64,000 nucleotides of DNA from Smittia aterrima (lineage: Eukaryota > Arthropoda > Insecta > Diptera > Chironomidae): NCBI GenBank assembly GCA_033063855.1, contig CP093830.1:3100854-3164853 (forward strand), in the 5' to 3' direction. The stretch's first letter is position 1; every line of letters starts with the position of its first letter. The notes below the pieces were generated by a model. It made no database searches and was not told where the DNA came from. It was given only the letters and a program-made list of their open reading frames with translations. This document shows positions 34,442 through 43,719 of this stretch, one piece after another. A program made the position numbers and the translations under genes.

Positions 34442-35928
34442 AGATCATTCCATCTGATCTCCCATCAGCATTTGCTCTGAATCTCGACACAATTCCAGAG
34501 GAAATGATGCGCTACATCTTCAAGATACTTCCACCAGGCGACCAGCTGAATGTCGCCGCTACAAATCGTCGACTGAATGACTGCTTCATCTCAAACTTGA
34601 AGAACTTCAGCTTCACATTGGATTTCGACACAAACTATTTGCCAGAAATCGACCGTCACTACTCCACGGTCGTATTCAAGAATTTGACGAAGCCTGAAAC
34701 CGGGAAGCGAAAGAAAGAAATGAATACTTTGTTCAAGACGATGGGTCCACACATCAAGGATTTAACTTTCATTGACGCCAAAGTTACCGAGAAGTTCTTT
34801 TCCAAAGTTATGAGATTCTGCCCGAATGTGGAGTCGCTCACATTCTGCAGCTTCAAGATTTATGCTTCCGACTTCTTCTCTGCACTGCCTTTCAAACATT
34901 TGAAGAAGATTTCCTTTGACGATTCAACTTCGGTCCACAGTCTTCGAAACATCCTCACCTATGTGAACACTCTTCAGGAATTTGAGAGCGAATTCTACGA
35001 ATCTAATTTCGAAGAAGACGAAGAGTATATGCCTAAAGAAAACATGGCAATCTGTGACATTCTGACTCGCCAGAACAAATTGAAGAAGCTCATAATCACT
35101 TCTGATGAGATCTTCATGGATGCACTTCAGGACTCGAATTATGGATTTCAACTAGACACTCTCTTGATTTCTATTTCTGATTTGTCGAAATTTCAATCGC
35201 AGAACATGAATTCGTTCGTTTTGCAGCAGAGACAACTGAAGACTGTGACCTTGAATGTTCGCTGTGATTACAAATCCAACAATTTCATCAAAACATTCGA
35301 ACACATCCTTCGATCACGAGAACTAAAGTCACTCAGCTTAGTTTTCTACAAAGCTTCAACAATGGATGTTTTCTATAATCAGTGTTCAATCATCAATCCT
35401 AGAGTAGAGAAATTATTTATCAGCGTCTGTCAGACAAAACGCCGTCGCTTCATCGAAGCCACTTCGAAGATGTTCCCGAATTTGAAGGCTTTGACATTAA
35501 AACTTGACAACTCTTGGATGAATTCGCCAGCAAACACTTTCACAGCATTGAACACTTTGACAAATCTCGAAACATTGAAATTCGATGCGTTCCGCACAAA
35601 TATGATGCAAACATTGGCTATTCCATCATTGAAAACGCTTCAAGTTTTTCCGTTCACACAGTTCGATCGAGCACAATTCGATTCATTCTTGAAGAAGAAT
35701 CAACAATTGAACGATTGCTCCATTGCTTTAGGCAATGTCAACATTCATTCTACAATTCAGGTGATTGAATCATTAGTAATGAACTTGCCTAAGATCACAA
35801 ACATTTTCGTTTGCACATGCCAAGAATCGATTCCTGCTTCTGATATGGCAGATCTTCGAACTCTGATCGAGCAGAGCTCTTCTTCGTTGCGTCATTTGAA
35901 GATTTGTGGCGAATTATTTAATTTCTAA
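34044..35928 (+). CDS. F-box protein with LRR-like C-terminus and duplicated N-terminal exon
   Basis: Exons 34044-34146, 34206-34382 and 34442-35928; introns of 59 bp each; 588 aa. Exons 1 and 2 each encode the unit MASGRKR(G/A)ALGDITNSN followed by KRQKIEV.SD; exon 2 and exon 3 both open with the matching lead EI(L/I)PS(E/D)(I/L)PSA. The exon-intron block has clearly been duplicated in tandem. Exon 3 carries an F-box (IPEEMMRYIFKILPPGDQLN, then NRRLND) and about 400 residues of irregular leucine-rich repeats (LKKISFDD, LKKLIITSD, LKALTLKLD, LRHLKICGE). F-box proteins recruit substrates to SCF ubiquitin ligases. The ALGDITN motif resembles the N-terminal ALGDI.N of mitotic cyclins, and KRQKIE is a likely nuclear signal. 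The start at 34044 is the first ATG of the repeat; a 5' UTR exon probably lies upstream. Confidence 0.8.
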
Positions 35929-36290
35929 ATTTGTTCTAGTCATTTTTGTATCTTCGTTTGGAAACGATCATTCATTTATTTTCACAATATCGCTAAATCA
36001 ATTTCCAATTTTGTTATCAAAACTAATTATGAATTTACAGTAAAAATAAATAAAACTTGTTTAATCGTAACTTGCATCAACTTTTATTGAGGAACGAAGA
36101 GAACTTGAAAGTCATTTCTTGAAGATGCTGAAAGGAATTTCTTTACGGAAAATGCAAAGATTTGAATTTGGTTTCTCGATAGAAAAAAAAGTTTTATTTC
36201 ATAAATTTCTTGCTACAAAAATGATTTTCTTTTTCTTAAAAAATATTTGAAGACTCCTGAAGTTTTAATTAAATAGTCATTTCTCAATTT
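35929..36290. other. 3' flanks of the F-box gene and disordered-protein gene copy 1
   Basis: Convergent 3' UTR region. AATAAA for the F-box gene is at 36045-36050. From about 35941 the sequence is the start of the first 3.1 kb tandem repeat and recurs at about 39026. Confidence 0.6.
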
Positions 36291-38360
36291 TTAAATTTTC
36301 TCGTCTAATTTCTGACGTTTTGTGCTTTTCTTGATGACCGATCCGGTCAACTTTCTTTTACGGCCAACATCATCTTTGTTTGATGATTCCATTTTCTTGG
36401 TGAAAAGTTTATATTGTCTTGTGATTTGTTCGTCTTTTTCATCATCGCTGCTCAAATACAAGTCTTCAAGTAGCATTGCTTTAATTTCTTCGGTCGTTTT
36501 CGAAGCAATCGGGATTTTTGGAAGCTTCGTATCGTTTTTTGAAGACACTTTGTTACGCACATTTGACGACGACTTGCTGGAAGACGATTTCTTCCTATTT
36601 TCTTTTTCTGGCACTAACTTCTCAGGTTTATTTAACGGAACCTTCTTCTCGACTATACGATTGGGAACCACAAATTCAGGAGCGAACAGAGGTTCTTCCA
36701 CCAACGTTTTCTTGGGCAGAGTCTTTGATGATGACTTTGACGATTGCTTTGACGATGAAGAGCTTTCTTTCGATGACGATAAGCTTTCCTTGGACGAAGT
36801 GACTTCTTTCGACATTGAGGATGAGCTTACTTTGGATGAAGAATTGGTTTTCGTTGACGAACTTTTCTTCGATGACGATGAAGTTGCTTTGGACGAAGAA
36901 ATTTTCTTTGGTTTTGATGAAGAGCTTTCCTTAGATAAAGATGAGCTTGCCTTGGACGAAGAAATTTCTTTCGATGTTGACGATGAAGCTTTGCGGGAAG
37001 ACGGAACTTTCTTTTCTACTTCACTTTTGTTAATTAAAATTTCAGGAGCGACAAGAGGTTTGTTCAACGTTTCCTTGGTCTGTGTCTTCGATGATGACGA
37101 TGAACTTGCTTTGGATGAAGTTGACTTGACTTTTTCATTAATTTCAGTCATTTTAGGCTCGAAAACTTTGCACATTGGCATTGGTTTAGTGAAAGCTCTC
37201 TTTGGAGCTTTAACGTTATTGACGATATTTTTATAAACGTCAATCATTGGTTTTGTGCAAAGTCTCTTTGGAGCAACATTGATTTTAGTTGTTACATTTT
37301 TCGAAATCGTTGAAACATCTGAGTCAATATTTGATGAAAACTTCTCAATTTGTTCGTCTTCTTCAAGCCCATCGGTAAACCAGAAGTCCAAGTCCAGCTT
37401 TATGTCTTCTTCTGGTGATTGAAGAACATCATCCACATATGTCTCTACATCGCTTGGAAGTTCCTGGTCGACTTGTGATGAGAATTCCTCAATTTGTTCA
37501 TCGTCTGTACCCTCGATGCTATGATTCAAATCCTTTGTCGAATGTGAGTTGAATTCTTCAGCTGATTTGGTGGTAGCTTGTTCATCGTCTGTACTATCGA
37601 TGCTTAAATTCAAATCCTTTCTCGGTCGTGAAAAAGATTCTTCAACTGATTTGTTGATTGCCATAACTTCATCGTCTTGTTCATCGTCGCTCATGAGCAA
37701 TTCGTCGGTCACCGCTGGTTCGTCTTCTTTTTCTGTTGATCTAGAAACAGCATCCAAATTTGTCGATACTGTACTCGTTGTCGTTGAAGGTTTTTTAATA
37801 ATCTTTGAATGAGCTGTCTCCTTTTGTTCGTCTTGTTTTTCGTTTTCGCTCAAGGGTGTGTTGTCGTAAACTGGCTCTTCTCTTTGCGAAGTTGTAGGAA
37901 CATCCATTGGCACTGGATTGATTGAGTTTATTGTAGGAGTCACGTTGATTGTTGTTGATGTTTTAATGCAACGTTTCTTTGCCATTGGTTTCTCAGTTTC
38001 ATCGTCGCTTGACAAGTTCAAATCTTTATTTCCTTTAACTTTTTTTAAAAGTCGCGCTCGTTTCTTGGATTTACTCAAAATACTTTTCTTGCTGACTTTC
38101 TTGTCAGCAACAACGTTTGCTATCAATTCCTCTGACGGCGGCTTCAATGATAATGGTCTAGTAGGAATCTTCATCGGATCGGACTTTGATGCTTTCGATG
38201 CTTGTTGCAGAACATAAGCATCATGTCGTCTCTTAGCTTCCAACATAGCCTCCGTTGACAATGCTGGTCCAGTTGGTCTTTTCACTACAATTTTCTCAGG
38301 AACTTCTTCTTGGATATTGGCTCTGGCAACGAGCTTTTTGGTTGATTCCTTGTTGTCCAT
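36291..38360 (-). CDS. Disordered Ser/Lys-rich nuclear-type protein, copy 1
   Basis: A single-exon gene of 689 aa starting MDNKESTKKLVARANIQEEV. It has no recognised globular domain. An N-terminal part rich in Lys/Arg (KKRARLLKKVKGNKDLNLSS) is followed by acidic repeats of the type KDLNLSIDSTDDEQ. Then comes a very low-complexity SSSK region with spaced SSSKASSS units, and a C-terminal block, MLLEDLYLSSDDEKDEQITR, before a basic tail KRKLTGSVIKKSTKRQKLD. Several bipartite-like basic clusters suggest nuclear location, and SDDE/SSDDE sites suggest CK2 phosphorylation. The family is not recognised. The near-identical neighbour at 39413-41578 and conservation of frame through both copies argue that it is truly coded. 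A CAGGTAG cluster lies 150-200 bp upstream of the ATG. Confidence 0.75.
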   Translation of the reverse strand: MDNKESTKKLVARANIQEEVPEKIVVKRPTGPALSTEAMLEAKRRHDAYVLQQASKASKSDPMKIPTRPLSLKPPSEELIANVVADKKVSKKSILSKSKKRARLLKKVKGNKDLNLSSDDETEKPMAKKRCIKTSTTINVTPTINSINPVPMDVPTTSQREEPVYDNTPLSENEKQDEQKETAHSKIIKKPSTTTSTVSTNLDAVSRSTEKEDEPAVTDELLMSDDEQDDEVMAINKSVEESFSRPRKDLNLSIDSTDDEQATTKSAEEFNSHSTKDLNHSIEGTDDEQIEEFSSQVDQELPSDVETYVDDVLQSPEEDIKLDLDFWFTDGLEEDEQIEKFSSNIDSDVSTISKNVTTKINVAPKRLCTKPMIDVYKNIVNNVKAPKRAFTKPMPMCKVFEPKMTEINEKVKSTSSKASSSSSSKTQTKETLNKPLVAPEILINKSEVEKKVPSSRKASSSTSKEISSSKASSSLSKESSSSKPKKISSSKATSSSSKKSSSTKTNSSSKVSSSSMSKEVTSSKESLSSSKESSSSSKQSSKSSSKTLPKKTLVEEPLFAPEFVVPNRIVEKKVPLNKPEKLVPEKENRKKSSSSKSSSNVRNKVSSKNDTKLPKIPIASKTTEEIKAMLLEDLYLSSDDEKDEQITRQYKLFTKKMESSNKDDVGRKRKLTGSVIKKSTKRQKLDEKI

Positions 38361-38512
38361 GATGAAAATATTTTAAATAGCACTTTATAATAATCTTTGT
38401 GTAAATAATACTTGATAATAAACAAGAGATGTTATCTCGTCTGATGAACAAATAATAATGAAAAATTAATGTTGAGAAGATCCCTTTTAAGGAAATGACC
38501 TAAAGCTCAATT

Positions 38513-38559
38513 CTACCTGGCCTACGAAGCTTTTCCTAAGAATTCTACCTGGCAGGTAG
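38513..38559. promoter_or_regulatory. CAGGTAG heptamer cluster upstream of copy 1
   Basis: CTACCTG at 38513-38519 and 38545-38551 and CAGGTAG at 38553-38559. The last two form a head-to-head palindrome (TTCTACCTGGCAGGTAGAA). CAGGTAG is the TAGteam/Zelda consensus in Drosophila. A related TTACCTG is at 38989-38995. Confidence 0.5.
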
Positions 38560-38653
38560 AAAATGGATGTTTTTGTCATTAAGTTGCCACAAGTTTCATG
38601 AACCGCATGAGAAAATCAAAATATTTGCTGAGCATAAGATTCGTCGACTTCCC

Positions 38654-38695
38654 GAGTCTGCTTCTCATATTACAGATCTTCGAATTCTGAATTTG
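38654..38695 (+). pseudogene. F-box gene 3' coding fragment, copy 1
   Basis: GAGTCTGCTTCTCATATT and the following bases match the F-box gene region that encodes PASDMADLRTL (about 35834-35868), followed at 38699 onward by sequence like that gene's 3' UTR (TCGTAACTTGCAT...). Too short and altered to be functional. Confidence 0.6.
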
Positions 38696-39412
38696 TTGAA
38701 TCGTAACTTGCATTAAATATTTATTGAGAATCAAAGAAAACATGAAAATCATTTCTTGAAGCTGCTGAAAAGAAATCTTTTGTCAATTGAATTTTATTAG
38801 AATTTTCCTTTTAAAAATTTAAATTTTGTATTTCGACATAAATTTTTTTTTATGAACAATAAGAAATTCAAGTTTAAATGTTTTTTTTTTAAGAAAAAGG
38901 ATTAAGAGCTAATTATGAAAAATAATTACACTTGATTGGCCATAATTCAGGAAAAGGGATGACAACAGATGTGTTTTGTGGTAAAATATTACCTGTTTCA
39001 TGACAATCCTGAAAGCTAATTGAGTCATTTTTGTATCTTCGTTTGGAAACGATCATTCATTTATTTTCACAATATCGCTAAATCAATTTCCAATTTTGTT
39101 ATCAAAACTAATTATGAATTTTCAATAAAAATAAATAAAATTTGATAAATCGTAACTTGCATCAACTTTTATTGAGGAACGAAGAGAACTTGAAGTTATT
39201 TCTTGAAGATGCTGAAAAGAAAAATTTTGTCAATTGTTTAAGACTTGATTCTCGAAAAAAAATTCTATTCGGAAAATGCAAAAATTTAAATTTGGTTTCT
39301 CGATAAAAAAAAGTTTTATTTAATAAATTTCTTGTTACAAAAATGATTTTCTTTTTCTTAAAAAATATTTGAAGACTCCTGAAGTTTTAATTAAATAGTC
39401 ATTTCTCAATTT

Positions 39413-41578
39413 TTAAATTTTCTCGTCTAATTTCTGACGTTTTGTGCTTTTCTTGATGACCGATCCGGTCAACTTTCTTTTACGGCCAACATCATCTTTG
39501 TTTGATGATTCCATTTTCTTGGTGAAAAGTTTATATTGTCTTGTGATTTGTTCGTCTTTTTCATCATCGCTGCTCAAATACAAGTCTTCAAGTAGCATTG
39601 CTTTAATTTCTTCGGTCGTTTTCGAAGCAATCGGGATTTTTGGAAGCTTTGTATCGATTTTTGAAGACACTTTGTTACGCACATTTGACGACGACTTGCT
39701 GGAAGACGATTTCTTCCTATTTTCTTTTTCTGGCACTAACTTCTCAGGTTTATTTAACGGAACCTTCTTCTCGACTATACGATTGGGAACCACAAATTCA
39801 GGAGCGAACAGAGGTTCTTCCACCAACGTTTTCTTGGGCAGAGTCTTTGATGATGACTTTGACGATTGCTTTGACGATGAAGAGCTTTCTTTCGATGACG
39901 ATAAGCTTTCCTTGGACGAAGTGACTTCTTTCGACATTGAGGATGAGCTTACTTTGGATGAAGAATTGGTTTTCGTTGACGAACTTTTCTTCGATGACGA
40001 TGAAGTTGCTTTGGACGAAGATATTTTCTTTGGTTTTGATGAAGAGCTTTCCTTAGATAAAGATGAGCTTGCCTTGGACGAAGAAATTTCTTTCGATGTT
40101 GACGATGAAGCTTTGCGGGAAGACGGAACTTTCTTTTCTACTTCACTTTTGCTAATTAAAATTTCAGGAGCGAAAAGAGGTTTGTTCAACGTTTCCTTGG
40201 TCTGTGTCTTCGATGATGACGATGAACTTGCTTTGGATGAAGTTGACTTGACCTTTTCATTAATTTCAGTCATTTTAGGCTCGAAAACTTTGCACATTGG
40301 CATTGGTTTAGTGAAAGCTCTCTTTGGAGCTTTAACGTTATTGACGATATTTTTATACACGTCAATCATTGGTTTTGTGCAAAGTCTCTTTGGACCAACA
40401 TTGATATTAGTTGATGCATTTTTCGAAATCGTTGAGACATCTGAGTCAATTTTTGATGAAAACTTCTCAATTTGTTCGTCTTCTTCAAGCACATCGGTAA
40501 ACCAGAAGTCCAAGTCCAGCTTTATGTCTTCTTCTGGTGATTGAAGAACATGATCCACCAATGTCTCTACATCGCTTGGAAGTTCCTGGTCGACTTGTGA
40601 TGAGAATTCCTCAATTTGATCATCGTCTGTACAGTCGATGCTTTGATTCAAATCCTTTGTCGAATGTGAATTGAATTCTTCAGCTGATTTTGTGATAGCT
40701 TGTTCGTCTTGTTCATCGTCTGTACTATCGATGCTTAAATTCAAATCCTTTGTCGGACGTGGATTGAATTCTTCAGCTGATTTTGTGATAGCTTGTTCGT
40801 CTTGCTCATCGTCTGTACTATCGATGCTTAAATTCAAATCCTTTCTCGGTCGTGAAAAGGATTCTTCAACTGATTTGGTGGTTGCCATAACTTGATCGTC
40901 TTGTTCATCGTCGCTCATGAGCAATTCGTCGATTGGTTCGTCTTCTTTTTCTGTTGATCTAGAAACAGCATCCAAATTTGTCGATAGTGTACTCGTTGTC
41001 GTTGAAGGTTTATTAATAATCTTAAAAAGAGCTTTCTTCTTTTGTTCGTCTTGTTTTTCGTTGTCGCTCAAGGGTCTGTTGTCGTAAACTGGCTCTTCTC
41101 TTTGCGAAGTTGTAGGAACATCCATTGGCACTGGATTGATTGAGTTTATGAAAGGAGCCACGTTGATTGTTGTTGATGCTTTGATGCAACGTTTCTTCGT
41201 CATTGGTTTCTCAGTTTCATCGTCGCTTGACAAGTTCAAATCTTTATTTCCTTTAACTTTTTTCAAAAGTCGCGCTCGTTTCTTAGATTTGCTCAAAATA
41301 CTTTTCTTGCTGACTTTCTTGTCAGCAGCAACGTTTGCTAACAATTCCTCTGACGGCGGCTTCAATGATAATGGTCTAGTAGGAATCTTCATCGGATCGG
41401 ACTTTGATGCTTTCGATTCTTGTTGCAGAACATAAGCATCATGTCGTCTCTTAGCTTCCAACATAGCCTCCGTTGACAATGCTGGTCCAGTTGGTCTTTT
41501 CACTACAATTTTCTCAGGAACTTCTTCTTGGATGTTGGCTCTGGCAACGAGCTTTTTGGTTGATTCCTTGTTGTCCAT
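39413..41578 (-). CDS. Disordered Ser/Lys-rich nuclear-type protein, copy 2
   Basis: A single-exon gene of 721 aa, the tandem paralogue of 36291-38360. The start, N-terminal basic part, SSSK low-complexity region and C-terminal 150 residues are nearly identical to copy 1. It differs mainly in the acidic middle. There, unit KDLNLSIDSTDDEQDEQ plus AITKSAEEFN is present one extra time (a 93 bp direct repeat, about 40671-40856), and the nearby PAVTDELL of copy 1 reads PIDELL. Replacement changes cluster in this region, while the ends are conserved, so different parts seem to be under different constraint. The unit KDLN.SID.TDD.Q occurs three times here and twice in copy 1. Function unknown; nuclear location and phosphorylation are inferred from composition. 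Confidence 0.75.
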   Translation of the reverse strand: MDNKESTKKLVARANIQEEVPEKIVVKRPTGPALSTEAMLEAKRRHDAYVLQQESKASKSDPMKIPTRPLSLKPPSEELLANVAADKKVSKKSILSKSKKRARLLKKVKGNKDLNLSSDDETEKPMTKKRCIKASTTINVAPFINSINPVPMDVPTTSQREEPVYDNRPLSDNEKQDEQKKKALFKIINKPSTTTSTLSTNLDAVSRSTEKEDEPIDELLMSDDEQDDQVMATTKSVEESFSRPRKDLNLSIDSTDDEQDEQAITKSAEEFNPRPTKDLNLSIDSTDDEQDEQAITKSAEEFNSHSTKDLNQSIDCTDDDQIEEFSSQVDQELPSDVETLVDHVLQSPEEDIKLDLDFWFTDVLEEDEQIEKFSSKIDSDVSTISKNASTNINVGPKRLCTKPMIDVYKNIVNNVKAPKRAFTKPMPMCKVFEPKMTEINEKVKSTSSKASSSSSSKTQTKETLNKPLFAPEILISKSEVEKKVPSSRKASSSTSKEISSSKASSSLSKESSSSKPKKISSSKATSSSSKKSSSTKTNSSSKVSSSSMSKEVTSSKESLSSSKESSSSSKQSSKSSSKTLPKKTLVEEPLFAPEFVVPNRIVEKKVPLNKPEKLVPEKENRKKSSSSKSSSNVRNKVSSKIDTKLPKIPIASKTTEEIKAMLLEDLYLSSDDEKDEQITRQYKLFTKKMESSNKDDVGRKRKLTGSVIKKSTKRQKLDEKI
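40671..40856 (-). repeat. In-frame 93-bp coding repeat (2 units) in copy 2
   Basis: TTGAATTCTTCAGCTGATTT and what follows recurs 93 bp later (about 40671 and 40764), with few changes. It encodes a 31-residue acidic unit. Copy 1 has one unit fewer at this place. Confidence 0.75.
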
Positions 41579-41738
41579 GATGAAAATATTTTAAATAGCA
41601 CTTTATAATAAACTTTGTGTAAATAATACTTGATAATAAACAAGAGATGTTAACTCGTCTGATGTTCAAATAATAATGAAAAATTATTGTTGAGAAGATC
41701 CAAGATCCCTTTTTATGGAAATGACCTAAAGCTCATTT

Positions 41739-41785
41739 TTACCTGGCCTACGGAGCTTTTCCTAAAAATTCTACCTGGCAGGTAG
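41739..41785. promoter_or_regulatory. CAGGTAG heptamer cluster upstream of copy 2
   Basis: TTACCTG at 41739-41745, CTACCTG at 41771-41777 and CAGGTAG at 41779-41785, in the same arrangement and spacing as upstream of copy 1, including the head-to-head palindrome. A further CTACCTG is at 42184-42190. Confidence 0.5.
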
Positions 41786-41879
41786 AAAATGGATGTTTTT
41801 GTCATTAAGTTACCACAAGTTTCATGAACCGCATGAGAAAAACAAAATATTTGCTGAGCATAAGATTCGTGGACTTCCC

Positions 41880-41936
41880 GAGTCTGCTTCTGATATGGAA
41901 GATATTCGAACTCTGAAAATTTGTTAAATCGTAACT
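41880..41936 (+). pseudogene. F-box gene 3' coding fragment, copy 2
   Basis: The bases read PESASDMEDIRTLKIC and stop, matching the F-box gene's PASDMADLRTL joined directly to KIC. The IEQSSSSLRHL segment between them is deleted. Sequence like that gene's 3' UTR follows. Confidence 0.65.
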
Positions 41937-42459
41937 TGCATCAAATATTTATTGAGAATCGAAGAAAACATGAAAATCAATTCTTGAAGCTGCTGAAAGG
42001 AAATCTTTTGTAAATTGAATTTTATTAGAATTTTCTTTTTAAAAATTTAAATTTTGTATTTCGAAATTTGAGAAATTCAAGTTTAAAATTTCGTTTTCTA
42101 GAAAAAGGATTAAAAGCTAATTACACCTGATTGGCCATAAGTCAGAAAAAGGGCGGACAACAGATGTGTTTTGTGGTAAAATTCTACCTGTTTCATAACA
42201 ATTCTGAAAGCTAATTGAGTAGACCAAAAATTATGATGAGCATTAGATTCTTTGACATTCTAAATCTCAATTAAATTACAAAGCGACGAATTTTTTTTGG
42301 AGCTAATCTTGTCTATAAATTAAATTTTATTCGAGAACTCTGATCTTTTTAAAACATCATTAGAATTGATAAGCAGAGTGAAAGGTGACAACGTAAAACA
42401 AACGAAAAAACATTAATTTTTTTAATTTATTGTTCTCCCAAATAAAATCTAAACAACAA

Positions 42460-43719
42460 CTAAATTGCGTTAAGAGCTTGATCAAGATCATCAATAATTT
42501 CGTTCACATCTTCAATTCCAACCGAGAGTCTAATCAAATTATCAGTCACGCCAGTCTCGAGTCTTTCATTCTCAGGAAGAAATCCGATTTGCATTTCCCA
42601 AGGAAACGAGACGCTGCTAGAGAAGCAGCCCAAGCTTTGCATGACACGAACCAATTTCAATGATTTCAGGAACTTTCTTGTGTGCTCTAAAGATCCTTTA
42701 ATTAGAAATCCCATGATTCCGGTATGTCCATAAGACTGAGCCAAAGCAATTTCGTGTCCTTTGTGAGCCTTCAGAGCTGGATGCATGACTTTCTCGACCT
42801 TTGGATGTTCCTCAAGGAATTTCGCGACGAAATAAGAATTTTTCGAGTGTTGCTCCATTCGAGACGGCAAAGATTTCAAACTACGATTGACCAAGTAACA
42901 ATCAAAAGCGGCAGGAACAAGCCCAGCAGTGATTTGAAAGAATTTCAAGCTTTCGTAGAGTTTTTCATTGTTTGTTGTGATTGCTCCCATGACGACATCA
43001 GAGTGACCGTTAGTAAACTTGCTGAGTGAATACATCACAGCGTCTGCTCCAAGTTCTAATGGTCGTTGAAAGTAAGCAGTCAAGAAAGTGTTGTCGACAA
43101 TCACCAAAGCTTTGGATTTTGCGTGGACAAAGTCAGCGATCGTCTTGATGTCGATAATGCTCAACAAAGGATTCGATGGCGATTCAAGCCAAACAATCTT
43201 TGTATTCGGTTTCAAAGCTGCGTCAAGTGTTTTCAGGTTGTTAAAGTCAACGTAAGCGATTTCGATTCCCATTTTCGTCGGCAAGCTGTCAAAGAGTTTA
43301 ATCGATCCGCCATACAACTCTTTCGTTGTGACAATTCTGTCTCCGCTTTCCAATGTCATGATGACTGTGGTCAATGATGCGATTCCTGTAGCAAAAGTTA
43401 GTCCATAAGTGGCACCATCGAGAGAAGCTAAACATTTTTCCAAGACATCGCGTGTTGGGCTTCCGAAGCGACTGTACTTGACTCCATAACAACCGTTTTC
43501 TGGGTCTTCGTATTGATAAGTCGCTGAGGTGACGATTGGTGGTACGATCGCTCTAAATAAATTAAGGAATTAATTCGTTTTCGATTTTATTTCTTTATTT
43601 TTTAATTACTTGCTGTTCCACTGCTTTGGATCCTGTCCAGAATGAATTGCCTTCGTCGCAAATCCTTTCGGTTGCTTTCTAAAACCCAATTCTTCGTTGA
43701 AACTCTTAATATTTTGCAT
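42460..43719 (-). CDS. Eip55E: Cystathionine gamma-lyase (PLP enzyme)
   Basis: Transsulfuration enzyme converting cystathionine to cysteine, ammonia and 2-oxobutyrate. Exons are 43719-43610 and 43552-42460, intron 57 bp; 400 aa, the usual length. N-terminal FATKAIHSGQDPKQW, YSRFGSPTR (PLP phosphate contacts from the neighbouring subunit), VDNTF with the Asp that contacts the PLP ring nitrogen, and the Schiff-base lysine in YSLSKFTNGHSDVVMG (Lys about 214) are present. The substrate carboxylate Arg in NLIRLSVGIED is kept. Odd point: the family's SLGG(Y/F)ESL block reads SLGCFSSSVSFPWEMQIG (from about 343), so the Glu/Ser pair that helps set gamma-lyase specificity is changed. The enzyme may have altered specificity. 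The start at 43719 is the first ATG and gives the normal N-terminus. Confidence 0.9.

Larger units (their letters stand above)
38361..39412. other. Spacer between the two disordered-protein genes
   Basis: Contains the copy 1 promoter with heptamer sites at 38513-38559, a decayed F-box gene fragment (38654-38695) with a diverged second copy of its 3' UTR (38699-38780), the junction of the two repeat units at about 39025, and the 3' flank of copy 2. Confidence 0.6.
35941..42220. repeat. Two direct ~3.1 kb tandem repeats
   Basis: Unit 1 spans about 35941-39025 and unit 2 about 39026-42220. Both begin with CATTTTTGTATCTTCGTTTG (the F-box gene's 3' UTR), include the whole intronless disordered-protein gene and its upstream region, and end in CTAATTGAGT. 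Unit 2 is about 110 bp longer, mostly because of an extra in-frame 93 bp coding repeat. Flanking non-coding sequence is also closely matched, which points to a recent event. Confidence 0.85.
41579..42459. other. Spacer downstream of repeat unit 2, up to cystathionine gamma-lyase
   Basis: Contains copy 2's promoter region and heptamers, a second decayed F-box fragment (41880-41936), the end of repeat unit 2 at about 42220 and the 3' UTR of the gamma-lyase gene. No separate gene seen. Confidence 0.55.

Noticed and set aside
36322..37236. Long plus-strand frame opposite disordered-protein copy 1 (304 codons), rich in Asp/Leu/Phe
   Set aside because: It is the mirror of the Ser/Lys-rich codon repeats on the minus strand; no signal, domain or start context. 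The same shadow at 39444-40544 is longer only because copy 2 is.
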